64,000 nucleotides of DNA, from positions 1 through 64,000 of the forward strand of contig CAWIES010000004.1 of NCBI GenBank assembly GCA_963835215.1. Reading direction: 5' to 3'. The translations under genes were made by a program, and so were the position numbers. Positions 1 to 8,630 of this stretch are shown here, piece by piece. Source of the stretch: Roseiarcus sp963835215. Its GTDB lineage: Bacteria; Pseudomonadota; Alphaproteobacteria; Rhizobiales; Beijerinckiaceae. The notes under the pieces were generated by a model that had not been told where the DNA came from, searched no databases, and worked only from the letters and a program-made list of their open reading frames with translations. Numbering within the stretch: position 1 is the stretch's first letter; each line of letters starts with the position of its first letter.

Positions 1-3000
1 CTGATGTCGCCGTGCTCTCGACGGCCCAAGCGACGGCGCTGACCGCCAAGGACGGGGCGGCGCTGACGACGGCGGCGGCGGCGGCTCTGACGACAACTGA
101 TGTCGCGGCGTTGAAGACGGCGCAGGTCGCCGCTTTGACCACCGCTCAGATCAACGCGCTGACGACGGCGCAGGTCGCCGCGGTGACGACGGCTGGCTTT
201 GCCGCTCTGACGACGGGGCAGGCTGCGGCGCTGACGACGGCTGACATCGCCATCCTCTCGACCGGCCAGGTGGCGGCGCTAAGCGCCACCTCGACTGCGG
301 CTTTGACCACCGCGCAGATTGCGACGCTCTCGACGAGCCAGGTCGCGGCTTTGGGCTCGGCCCAGATCGCGGCGCTGACGACGGCTCAGGCGGCGACCTT
401 GTCGACGGCTGATGTCGCCGTGCTCTCGACGGCCCAAGCGACGGCGCTGACCGCCAAGGACGGGGCGGCGCTGACGACGGCGGCGGCGGCGGCTCTGACG
501 ACAACTGATGTCGCGGCGTTGAAGACGGCGCAGGTCGCCGCTTTGACCACCGCTCAGATCAACGCGCTGACGACGGCGCAGGTCGCCGCGGTGACGACGG
601 CTGGCTTTGCCGCTCTGACGACGGGGCAGGCGGCGGCGCTGACGACGGCTGACATTGCCATCCTCTCGACCGGCCAGGTGGCGGCGCTAAGCGCCACCTC
701 GACTGCGGCTTTGACCACCGCGCAGATTGCGACGCTCTCGACCGCTCAGGCGGCCGCTTTGGGCTCGGCCCAGATCGCCGCTTTGACCACCGCCCAGGCG
801 GCCAACCTCACCACCGCCGATGTCGCGGCGCTCTCAACCGCGCAGATTAAAGTCTTCAGTCTCAAAGACATCATCGCGTTGGTTAGCAGCCAGGTTCAGG
901 CGATCACGACCGCCGACGCCGCCGCGCTGACGACCGCCGAAGTCGCCTCTCTGACGACCTCGCAGATCAATGCGCTGACCACGGCGCAGGTCGCCGCGGT
1001 GACGACGGCTGGCTTTGCCGCTCTGACGACGGGGCAGGCTGCGGCGCTGACGACGGCTGACATTGCCATCCTCTCGACCGGCCAGGTGGCGGCGCTAAGC
1101 GCCACCTCGACTGCGGCTTTGACCACCGCGCAGATTGCGACGCTCTCGACGAGCCAGGTCGCGGCTTTGGGCTCGGCCCAGATCGCGGCGCTGACGACGG
1201 CTCAGGCGGCGACCTTGTCGACGGCTGATGTCGCCGTGCTCTCGACGGCCCAAGCGACGGCGCTGACCGCCAAGGACGGGGCGGCGCTGACGACGGCGGC
1301 GGCGGCGGCTCTGACGACAACTGATGTCGCGGCGTTGAAGACGGCGCAGGTCGCCGCTTTGACCACCGCTCAGATCAACGCGCTGACGACGGCGCAGGTC
1401 GCCGCGGTGACGACGGCTGGCTTTGCCGCTCTGACGACGGGGCAGGCTGCGGCGCTGACGACGGCTGACATCGCCATCCTCTCGACCGGCCAGGTGGCGG
1501 CGCTAAGCGCCACCTCGACTGCGGCTTTGACCACCGCGCAGATTGCGACGCTCTCGACGAGCCAGGTCGCGGCTTTGGGCTCGGCCCAGATCGCGGCGCT
1601 GACGACGGCTCAGGCGGCGACCTTGTCGACGGCTGATGTCGCCGTGCTCTCGACGGCCCAAGCGACGGCGCTGACCGCCAAGGACGGGGCGGCGCTGACG
1701 ACGGCGGCGGCGGCGGCTCTGACGACAACTGATGTCGCGGCGTTGAAGACGGCGCAGGTCGCCGCTTTGACCACCGCTCAGATCAACGCGCTGACGACGG
1801 CGCAAGTCGCCGCGGTGACGACGGCTGGCTTTGCCGCTCTGACCACCGGGCAGGCGGCGGCGCTGACGACGGCTGACATTGCCATCCTCTCGACCGGCCA
1901 GGTGGCGGCGCTAAGCGCCACCTCGACTGCGGCTTTGACCACCGCGCAGATTGCGACGCTCTCGACCGCTCAGGCGGCCGCTTTGGGCTCGGCCCAGATC
2001 GCCGCTTTGACCACCGCCCAGGCGGCCAACCTCACCACCGCCGATGTCGCGGCGCTCTCAACCGCGCAGATTAAAGTCTTCAGTCTCAAAGACATCATCG
2101 CGTTGGTTAGCAGCCAGGTTCAGGCGATCACGACCGCCGACGCCGCCGCGCTGACGACCGCCGAAGTCGCCTCTCTGACGACCTCGCAGATCAATGCGCT
2201 GACCACGGCGCAGGTCGCCGCGGTGACGACGGCTGGCTTTGCCGCTCTGACCACCGGGCAGGCGGCGGCGCTGACGACGGCTGACATTGCCATCCTCTCG
2301 ACCGGCCAGGTGGCGGCGCTAAGCGCCACCTCGACTGCGGCTTTGACCACCGCGCAGATTGCGACGCTCTCGACGAGCCAGGTCGCGGCTTTGGGCTCGG
2401 CCCAGATCGCGGCGCTGACGACGGCTCAGGCGGCGACCTTGTCGACGGCTGATGTCGCCGTGCTCTCGACGGCCCAAGCGACGGCGCTGACCGCCAAGGA
2501 CGGGGCGGCGCTGACGACGGCGGCGGCGGCGGCTCTGACGACAACTGATGTCGCGGCGTTGAAGACGGCGCAGGTCGCCGCTTTGACCACCGCTCAGATC
2601 AACGCGCTGACGACGGCGCAGGTCGCCGCGGTGACGACGGCTGGCTTTGCCGCTCTGACCACCGGGCAGGCTGCGGCGCTGACGACGGCTGACATTGCGA
2701 TCCTCTCGACCGGCCAGGTGGCGGCGCTAAGCGCCACCTCGACTGCGGCTTTGACCACCGCGCAGATTGCGACGCTCTCGACGAGCCAGGTCGCGGCTTT
2801 GGGCTCGGCCCAGATCGCGGCGCTGACGACGGCTCAGGCGGCGACCTTGTCGACGGCTGATGTCGCCGTGCTCTCGACGGCCCAAGCGACGGCGCTGACC
2901 GCCAAGGACGGGGCGGCGCTGACGACGGCGGCGGCGGCGGCTCTGACGACAACTGATGTCGCGGCGTTGAAGACGGCGCAGGTCGCCGCTTTGACCACCG

Positions 3001-3290
3001 CTCAGATCAATGCGCTGACGACGGCGCAGGTCGCCGCGGTGACGACGGCTGGCTTTGCCGCTCTGACGACGGGGCAGGCGGCGGCGCTGACGACGGCTGA
3101 CATTGCCATCCTCTCGACCGGCCAGGTGGCGGCGCTAAGCGCCACCTCGACTGCGGCTTTGACCACCGCGCAGATTGCGACGCTCTCGACCGCTCAGGCG
3201 GCCGCTTTGGGCTCGGCCCAGATCGCCGCTTTGACCACCGCCCAGGCGGCCAACCTCACCACCGCCGATGTCGCGGCGCTCTCAACCGCG
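1..3290. repeat. Nested tandem repeats: 24 bp, 408 bp and 1224 bp
   Basis: The same block start recurs at about 1, 409, 1225, 1633, 2449 and 2857, giving spacings of 408 and 816 bp alternately. A 408-bp block is 17 octapeptide units. Two near-identical blocks plus one diverged block (carrying the IKVFSLKDIIALVSSQ stretch near 841–910 and 2065–2135) form a 1224-bp superunit. Copies differ by only a few, mostly silent, substitutions, which implies recent duplication or gene conversion. After about 3290 the units remain octads but are no longer near-identical. Confidence 0.95.
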
Positions 3291-4262
3291 CAGGCCTTGG
3301 CGCTAAGCTTGAAGGATGTCCCGATCCTGACGACGGCGGCTGCGGCGGCGCTGACCACGGCTGATCTTGCGGTGCTGAGCACCGGCCAGGTCGCGGCTCT
3401 GACCACCGCGCAGATCAACGCCCTGACCACGGCGCAGGTCGCGGCCATCACCACCGTCCAGGCGGCTGCCTTGACGACCGGACAGGCCGCAGCCTTGACC
3501 ACCGCCGACATCTCGATCTTGTCGACGAAACAAGTCGCGGCGCTGAGCGCCAGCGCAACTGCGGCTTTGACCACCGCGCAGATTGCGACGCTGAGCACCG
3601 GCCAGGTTGCGGCTTTGGGCTCGGCCCAGATCGCGGCGCTGACCACCGCGCAAGCGGCGACGCTGTCGACGGCTGACGTTGCAGTGCTGAGCACAGCCCA
3701 GGCTGTGGCGCTGAGCGTCAAGGATGTCCCAGTCCTGACGACGGCGGCTGCGGCGGCTCTGACCACGGCGGATGTCGCGGTGTTGAGCACCGCCCAAGTT
3801 GCAGCGCTCACCACGGCGCAAGTGGCGGCGCTAACAACCGGGCAGATCGCCGCTCTGACGTCGACGCAAGTTGGGGCGCTGACGACGGCGCAGGCGGCGA
3901 CCTTGTCGACGGCCGATATCGTCGCGCTCTCGACCGGCCAGGTGGCCGCGCTGAGCGCCAAGGATGCGGCGGCTCTGACCACCGCAGCAGTTGCGACGCT
4001 GAGCACTGCCCAAGTGACGTCGCTGACGACGGCGCAATTGGCGGCCCTGACCAGCGCGCAGGTCGCGGCCTTGCAATCGGCCGGCTTCGACGCTCTGACG
4101 ACCGCCAAGATCGACGCCATCAGCACCTTGGGCATCGCCGGTCTCTCGACCGCCGACATCCTCGGGCTGACCAGCGCCCAGGCCAATTCGTTCACCTCGG
4201 CGCAAGTCCAGGCGCTCGACGCGGCTCAGGTGGCCGCCGTCATCCAGGCCTACAACGCTTAA
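1..4262 (+). CDS. Giant Ser/Thr/Ala-rich octapeptide-repeat protein (5' end outside window)
   Basis: About 1,419 visible residues built from roughly 177 copies of an eight-residue unit, consensus TTAQVAAL. Leu (sometimes Val) is at position 8, small hydrophobics at 5–7, Gln or Asp at 4, and Thr/Ser at 1–2. The repeat is already in frame at base 3, so the true N-terminus lies upstream and the GTG at 12 is not a real start. The last ~60 residues keep the octad but are degenerate and end in QAYNA. No signal peptide, Cys or catalytic motif is visible. S/T-x-x-Q/D could cap short helices; a beta-solenoid is the alternative. Two glycosyltransferases follow on the same strand, which suggests a surface or exported glycoprotein; that role is inference. 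Coding potential is certain, function unknown. Confidence 0.85.
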   Translation, partial: DVAVLSTAQATALTAKDGAALTTAAAAALTTTDVAALKTAQVAALTTAQINALTTAQVAAVTTAGFAALTTGQAAALTTADIAILSTGQVAALSATSTAALTTAQIATLSTSQVAALGSAQIAALTTAQAATLSTADVAVLSTAQATALTAKDGAALTTAAAAALTTTDVAALKTAQVAALTTAQINALTTAQVAAVTTAGFAALTTGQAAALTTADIAILSTGQVAALSATSTAALTTAQIATLSTAQAAALGSAQIAALTTAQAANLTTADVAALSTAQIKVFSLKDIIALVSSQVQAITTADAAALTTAEVASLTTSQINALTTAQVAAVTTAGFAALTTGQAAALTTADIAILSTGQVAALSATSTAALTTAQIATLSTSQVAALGSAQIAALTTAQAATLSTADVAVLSTAQATALTAKDGAALTTAAAAALTTTDVAALKTAQVAALTTAQINALTTAQVAAVTTAGFAALTTGQAAALTTADIAILSTGQVAALSATSTAALTTAQIATLSTSQVAALGSAQIAALTTAQAATLSTADVAVLSTAQATALTAKDGAALTTAAAAALTTTDVAALKTAQVAALTTAQINALTTAQVAAVTTAGFAALTTGQAAALTTADIAILSTGQVAALSATSTAALTTAQIATLSTAQAAALGSAQIAALTTAQAANLTTADVAALSTAQIKVFSLKDIIALVSSQVQAITTADAAALTTAEVASLTTSQINALTTAQVAAVTTAGFAALTTGQAAALTTADIAILSTGQVAALSATSTAALTTAQIATLSTSQVAALGSAQIAALTTAQAATLSTADVAVLSTAQATALTAKDGAALTTAAAAALTTTDVAALKTAQVAALTTAQINALTTAQVAAVTTAGFAALTTGQAAALTTADIAILSTGQVAALSATSTAALTTAQIATLSTSQVAALGSAQIAALTTAQAATLSTADVAVLSTAQATALTAKDGAALTTAAAAALTTTDVAALKTAQVAALTTAQINALTTAQVAAVTTAGFAALTTGQAAALTTADIAILSTGQVAALSATSTAALTTAQIATLSTAQAAALGSAQIAALTTAQAANLTTADVAALSTAQALALSLKDVPILTTAAAAALTTADLAVLSTGQVAALTTAQINALTTAQVAAITTVQAAALTTGQAAALTTADISILSTKQVAALSASATAALTTAQIATLSTGQVAALGSAQIAALTTAQAATLSTADVAVLSTAQAVALSVKDVPVLTTAAAAALTTADVAVLSTAQVAALTTAQVAALTTGQIAALTSTQVGALTTAQAATLSTADIVALSTGQVAALSAKDAAALTTAAVATLSTAQVTSLTTAQLAALTSAQVAALQSAGFDALTTAKIDAISTLGIAGLSTADILGLTSAQANSFTSAQVQALDAAQVAAVIQAYNA

Positions 4263-4275
4263 AACCGGCATCCGA

Positions 4276-4302
4276 CCGGGCGCTTCCTCGCGGAGCGCCC
4301 GG
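4276..4302 (+). terminator. Possible terminator hairpin after the repeat gene
   Basis: A perfect 9-bp inverted repeat (4276–4284 with 4294–4302, arms CCGGGCGCT/AGCGCCCGG, 9-base loop) begins 14 bases after the repeat-gene stop. There is no T tract, so it may act as a 3' stabiliser or weak terminator. Confidence 0.4.
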
Positions 4303-4453
4303 CGCCGCCTATAGCGCCGATCTCCTCGCCTTGGGCGCAAGTCAGCCCGGGGCAAGGGCGCAATGATTTCCTGTTCGTCGACGCGTGTCTGACCGGTCGC
4401 GACCTGGCCAACGCCAGTTCGTCTCGAGTCTTTGCGCCGCAACGGGATAGGCC

Positions 4454-6529
4454 ATGACGACGCCGAACGATCGCGCTCTCAATCCCCCATCGACATCGAC
4501 AATCATCGAGCGGGCAAAGAGCCGGCGCCTCAACTTGCCCGAGCTCATTCAAGGCGCCGAGTCCATCTCCGGCGCCAATGCGGCTCATCAGCGCGCCGAG
4601 CTTTACAAGACCTGGATCGCCTTCAACGCCGATCATCCGCTCGCCCATCTCGCTTACTTCAATTATTCGGTCAGCTTGCGCGAGCTGGGCGATGTCGCCG
4701 GCGCCATCAACGCGCTGCGGGCCTGCCGCGAGATCGCCGCCGATTTTGGTCCCGCCGGCATCAATCTCGGGCGGGCGCTGGAGGACGGGGGCGATCTTGG
4801 ATTGGCGGTTGGCGAATGGCGCAAGTTCGCCGAAACCTGCTCGGACGTAACGCCGACCCGGATTGGCCACAAGCTGATGGCGTTGCAGAACATCGGCCGC
4901 GTGCTCGAAGGCTCGGAGCAGATGGCCGCCGCCGAGGACGCCTTGCGCCAGGCGGTGGAGTTGCGGCCCGAGCGCACGGAAGCCGGGCAGCATTGGATTG
5001 CCCTGCGACAACGCCAGTGCAAATGGCCGACGCTAGAGCCGTCAGAACACGCCTCGCCCAAGCAGATGCTGGCCGCGATGTCGCCGATTTCGCTCGCCGC
5101 CTTCTGTGACGATCCGATGTTCCAGCTCGCCAGAGCCTACGCCTACAACAAGATCTTTGCCGGTCGTCCAGACCGCGAAGCGGTCGGGCCTCGCGCCGCA
5201 AGAAAGAAGATCGGAACCGCTAGGCGGCTACGGGTCGGCTATCTCTCCTCCGACTTGCGTGAGCACGCGGTCGGGTTCGCACTCAATGAAGTCATCGAGT
5301 TGCACGACAAATCTAAGGTGGAGATTTACGCCTACTATACCGGCGAGCCGCGCGTCGGCGATCCGGTTCAGGAGCGGCTCAAAGCGGCGATAGATCGCTG
5401 GACTTCGATCGGCGCGCTGACCGATCTTCAGGCGGCGGAAAAAATCGCCGCCGACGAGATCGACATCCTCGTCGATCTCAACGGCTACACCAAGCACGCG
5501 CGCACCAAAATCTTCGCCTATCGACCGGCGCCGATCATCGTCAATTGGTGCGGCTATCCCGGCACCATGGGCAGCCCGTATCACCACTATCTGATCGCCG
5601 ACGGCTATATCATCCCGCCGGAAAACGAGATCTTCTACTCCGAGCGCGTGCTGCGCATTCCCTGCAATCAGCCGATCGACCGCAAGCGGCGGATCAGCGC
5701 CGAGACGCCGACCCGCGCCGAGGCCGGTCTGCCCGAGGGCGCGTTCGTCTACGCCTCGCTCAATGGGATGCAGAAGGTGACGGCGACGTGCTTTTCGCGC
5801 TGGATGGAGATCCTGCGCGAAGTCCCCGGCAGCGTGCTGTGGCTGCTGACGGGCGAGGCCGACACCAACAAGCGCCTGCAAGATGCAGCGGCCGAGCGGG
5901 GCGTCGCGCCCGAGCGCATACTGTTCGCGGGTAAGGCGGCCAACCCGCAGCATCTCGCGCGCATTGCGCTCGCCGATCTCTTTCTCGACACGGCGCCCTA
6001 TGGCGCGCATTCGACCGCGGCGGACGCCCTGACCATGGGCCTGCCGATCCTGACGCTAGAGGGGCGCAGTTTTGCGGCGCGCTTCTGCGGCAGCGTCGTC
6101 TCGGCGGCGGGCCTCGCTGATCTCATCTGCGCAACGCCGCAAGACTTCGTGCGACGCGCCATCGCCTTCGGCCGCGACCCCGCGAGCCTCGCTCCCTATC
6201 GCGACAGGCTTCGCCGCGAGCGCGAGGGCAGCGTGTTGCGCGACATTCCGGCGCTGACGCGCTCCCTCGAGGAAGCGTTCTGGCGGATGCAGAGCGAAGG
6301 CGAGCGCGACGCGATCCCGGTTCCCGATCTGACCAATCTCGAGATCTATCTGGAAATCGGCGCCGAATTGAATCACGAGCCGATCGAATTCATGGACCCT
6401 CGCTCCTACCGAGCGCTTTATCTCGAGCGTCTGATGAAGTGGAACGACTTCGCGCCGATCATGCCCGACGGTCGTTATTGGCCAGGCAGTCCAGTCGCCG
6501 GCGCGGCGCGCCGCAACGCGGCGGCCTAG
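4454..6529 (+). CDS. TPR-containing GT41 family glycosyltransferase (O-GlcNAc transferase/SPINDLY type)
   Basis: 691 residues. Residues ~50–200 contain TPR-like helices (PLAHLAYFNYSVSLRELGD; AINALRACREIA). From ~260 the GT41 catalytic region carries the family hallmarks GYLSSDLREHAVG (~262), NWCGYPGTMG (~365), the ADGYIIPPE segment after it, and APYGAHSTAADALTMGLPILT (~512). Family members transfer GlcNAc or another hexose from a UDP-sugar to Ser/Thr (or Asn in the HMW1C branch) of proteins and are cytoplasmic. The gene starts 191 bases after the Ser/Thr-rich repeat gene and is 14 bases upstream of a second glycosyltransferase, so that repeat protein is the obvious candidate acceptor (inference). 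The family call is firm; acceptor and sugar are unknown. Confidence 0.9.
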   Translation: MTTPNDRALNPPSTSTIIERAKSRRLNLPELIQGAESISGANAAHQRAELYKTWIAFNADHPLAHLAYFNYSVSLRELGDVAGAINALRACREIAADFGPAGINLGRALEDGGDLGLAVGEWRKFAETCSDVTPTRIGHKLMALQNIGRVLEGSEQMAAAEDALRQAVELRPERTEAGQHWIALRQRQCKWPTLEPSEHASPKQMLAAMSPISLAAFCDDPMFQLARAYAYNKIFAGRPDREAVGPRAARKKIGTARRLRVGYLSSDLREHAVGFALNEVIELHDKSKVEIYAYYTGEPRVGDPVQERLKAAIDRWTSIGALTDLQAAEKIAADEIDILVDLNGYTKHARTKIFAYRPAPIIVNWCGYPGTMGSPYHHYLIADGYIIPPENEIFYSERVLRIPCNQPIDRKRRISAETPTRAEAGLPEGAFVYASLNGMQKVTATCFSRWMEILREVPGSVLWLLTGEADTNKRLQDAAAERGVAPERILFAGKAANPQHLARIALADLFLDTAPYGAHSTAADALTMGLPILTLEGRSFAARFCGSVVSAAGLADLICATPQDFVRRAIAFGRDPASLAPYRDRLRREREGSVLRDIPALTRSLEEAFWRMQSEGERDAIPVPDLTNLEIYLEIGAELNHEPIEFMDPRSYRALYLERLMKWNDFAPIMPDGRYWPGSPVAGAARRNAAA

Positions 6530-6543
6530 CGGAGACGCACTCC

Positions 6544-7866
6544 ATGCGTAAGTCCAGGACGATCCTCGTCACTTTCGCCGGTCGCCGCGATCGCATGCGG
6601 CTGCTCACTCGCTATGTCGACGCCGCGATCGCGCGCGGGCTGATCGACGAGTGGCATGTTTGGGAATTCGCCCGCAACGCCGACGACTCGCGCTGGCTGC
6701 GCGAGCGATTCCGCGTGGTGCAGGCGACGCCGAACAATTCGCTGGAATACTTTGCCGCTCCGCGCCCTCTCGAACTTCGCGACGCGCAAGCGGGCCTGCG
6801 TGTCAGAGTAAGGGCGACCAACGACGCACACATCGGTTTGCGCCGGCTTTCGGGGGAGGGGCCGGACTACGAGATCGTTCTTGGCGGCTGGGGCAATAAG
6901 GCGAGCGCGCTACGCAAGTTCGACGACCGTACGATGCTGCGCGATCCTGCTTCGTGCGGCCGGCGCCCGCCGCCCGATCTCGTGCGCAGCACCCCGGGCG
7001 TGCTGCCGGAGTTCGGCTTCGCCGACATCGAAGTGACGATCGGTGAGCAGGGATTGAGAGTGTCGGTTGCGGGCGAGGGTGTGCTCGACGATCCCGAGCC
7101 GGTCGCGCACGGCGAATTCGAGGTGCTGTATCGCACCGGCTTTGGCGCCAATGGCGACTGGCGTTTCCCGGAATTTGCCTCTTACCCCGAGCGCCGTTTC
7201 GTCGTCGGGCCCGAACCCCACCACCCGGGCGACGCGATGTTCTACACGCGCGCGTATCAATATTACGGCGCCACGGCCGACGAATATGCCGATGACATCG
7301 TCGTGAAATGCGACGACGACATCGTTTATTTCGATCTCGACAAGTTTGCCGAGTTCGTCTCGTTCCGGCGCGCGAAGCCGGAGTTTTTCCTGGTCAGCGC
7401 CAACGTCGTCAACAATGGCGTCTGCGCGTTTTTCCAGCAGTCAGCCGGGGTCATTCCCCTGGCGGATGGCGCGTTCGAAATGCCGCCGGGCGGTTTCTGC
7501 GGGTCGCTGTGGGGCGAGGGAAAGAAGGCGGAGCGGTTGCACCGCCTGTTTCTCGACGATCCGGAGCGCTTCGCTGCGGGGGGAGACAATCCGATCGTCT
7601 GGAACGAGCGGATCAGCATCAATTTCATCGCCATGCTGGGCAGCGATCTGCGGCTCATTCCCGATCTGATGCGTGATGACGAGCACGATCTTTGCTACGG
7701 CGTGCGCAAGCGGGCGCGCAAGGTCAATGGCATCGATCCGCGCTTTGTCGCCTCGCATCTGTCGTTCTGGCGACAGGACGCCGACATGGATGTCGCTCAA
7801 ATCCTTCACGGCTACGAGACGCTCGCCGATCGCGCGGGCGTCGCGCCCGAGCGCGCCGCCGGCTGA
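6544..7866 (+). CDS. Glycosyltransferase-like protein with nested farnesoic-acid-methyltransferase-type lectin domain
   Basis: 440 residues from the ATG at 6544, preceded by GGAG at 6531–6534; an upstream start in the same frame would overlap the GT41 gene. Residues ~6–60 (ILVTFAGRRDRMRLL…WEFARNADD) look like the nucleotide-sugar-binding start of a GT-A fold, and the acidic motif VVKCDDDIVYFDLDKF at ~254 looks like its DXD metal site. Between them, residues ~76–210 match the Methyltransf_FA pattern (NDAHIGL, YEIVLGGWGNKAS, DIEVTIGEQGLRVSV), a beta-sandwich usually linked to carbohydrate binding. It appears inserted within the GT domain. Translationally close to the GT41 gene (14 bases), so the two probably act in one glycan-building pathway. 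The acceptor is unknown. Confidence 0.65.
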   Translation: MRKSRTILVTFAGRRDRMRLLTRYVDAAIARGLIDEWHVWEFARNADDSRWLRERFRVVQATPNNSLEYFAAPRPLELRDAQAGLRVRVRATNDAHIGLRRLSGEGPDYEIVLGGWGNKASALRKFDDRTMLRDPASCGRRPPPDLVRSTPGVLPEFGFADIEVTIGEQGLRVSVAGEGVLDDPEPVAHGEFEVLYRTGFGANGDWRFPEFASYPERRFVVGPEPHHPGDAMFYTRAYQYYGATADEYADDIVVKCDDDIVYFDLDKFAEFVSFRRAKPEFFLVSANVVNNGVCAFFQQSAGVIPLADGAFEMPPGGFCGSLWGEGKKAERLHRLFLDDPERFAAGGDNPIVWNERISINFIAMLGSDLRLIPDLMRDDEHDLCYGVRKRARKVNGIDPRFVASHLSFWRQDADMDVAQILHGYETLADRAGVAPERAAG

Positions 7867-7877
7867 TCAAGTCACGA

Positions 7878-8630
7878 TCAGGCGCTCGCCTGCGAACTCA
7901 GCCCGAGCCGCCGTGTCGCCACGCCTTCCAGCGCGACCATGCCGTCGAACAGCAACATCGCGAGCAGGGCGACGATCAGGCCCCCTTGCAGCACATAGGC
8001 GGTGTTGTTGCCGAGCAGCCCGGCGATGATCACCTCGCCCAAGCCCTTGGCCGCCACCGTCGAACCGATCGTGGCGGTGCCCAAGTTGATGACAACCGAC
8101 AGCCGGATGCCCGCGAGGATCACCGGCAGCGCGAGGGGCAGTTCGATCTCGAACAGGCGCTGGCGCGCGTTCATGCCCATGCCGCGCGCGGCGTCGAGCA
8201 CGGCGGGCGGCGCCTCGGTCAGGCCGGTCATCGTGTTCTCGAAAATCGGCAGCAGGCCGTAGAGGAACAAAGCGATGAAGGTTGGAATTTCGCCGAAGCC
8301 GAAAATCGGGACGGCCAGCGCCAGCACGGCGATCGGGGGAAAGGTCTGGCCGAAGTCGGCGAGAGCGCGCGACAGCGGCAGGAATTCCGCGCCGGCCGGG
8401 CGCGTCACGAAAATGCCGAGCAGGACGGCGACCAGCGTGCTGGCCGCGGCGGCGAGCAGGACGATCTGCAAATGCGCCAGCGTCAAACTCAAGAGATTGG
8501 TCCGGGTGTAGATCGCCGGCGCGCCGTTGCTGGTCAGCGGGCGGAACACAGGCTCCAACAGATTGGGCGCGCAGGTCAGCGCGATCAGCAGGGCGAGCGC
8601 GATCAGCCGGAACGCCGCGCGTGCGGTCAT
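7878..8630 (-). CDS. yehW: Osmoprotectant ABC transporter permease, YehW type
   Basis: 250 residues with about six hydrophobic segments and the EAA-type coupling loop (LDAARGMGMNARQRLFEIELPLALPVILAGIR spans the region around residues 145–175). It is the short second permease of a quaternary-amine (betaine/choline) importer. Length and order match Escherichia coli yehZYXW: binding protein, ~385-aa permease, ~308-aa ATPase, ~243-aa permease. Its ATG overlaps the stop of the ATPase gene as ATGA, so it is translationally coupled and last in the operon. The 3' end converges on the glycosyltransferase gene with 11 bases between. Confidence 0.85.
   Translation of the reverse strand: MTARAAFRLIALALLIALTCAPNLLEPVFRPLTSNGAPAIYTRTNLLSLTLAHLQIVLLAAAASTLVAVLLGIFVTRPAGAEFLPLSRALADFGQTFPPIAVLALAVPIFGFGEIPTFIALFLYGLLPIFENTMTGLTEAPPAVLDAARGMGMNARQRLFEIELPLALPVILAGIRLSVVINLGTATIGSTVAAKGLGEVIIAGLLGNNTAYVLQGGLIVALLAMLLFDGMVALEGVATRRLGLSSQASA

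Noticed and set aside
1..3290. CRISPR array
   Set aside because: The repeats are contiguous, translated in one frame and lack unique spacers.
151..4195. Antisense open frames of 76–333 codons repeated within the octapeptide-repeat gene
   Set aside because: They recur with the same 408/1224-bp period and are only a by-product of the 24-bp repeat; none has a plausible start or protein character.
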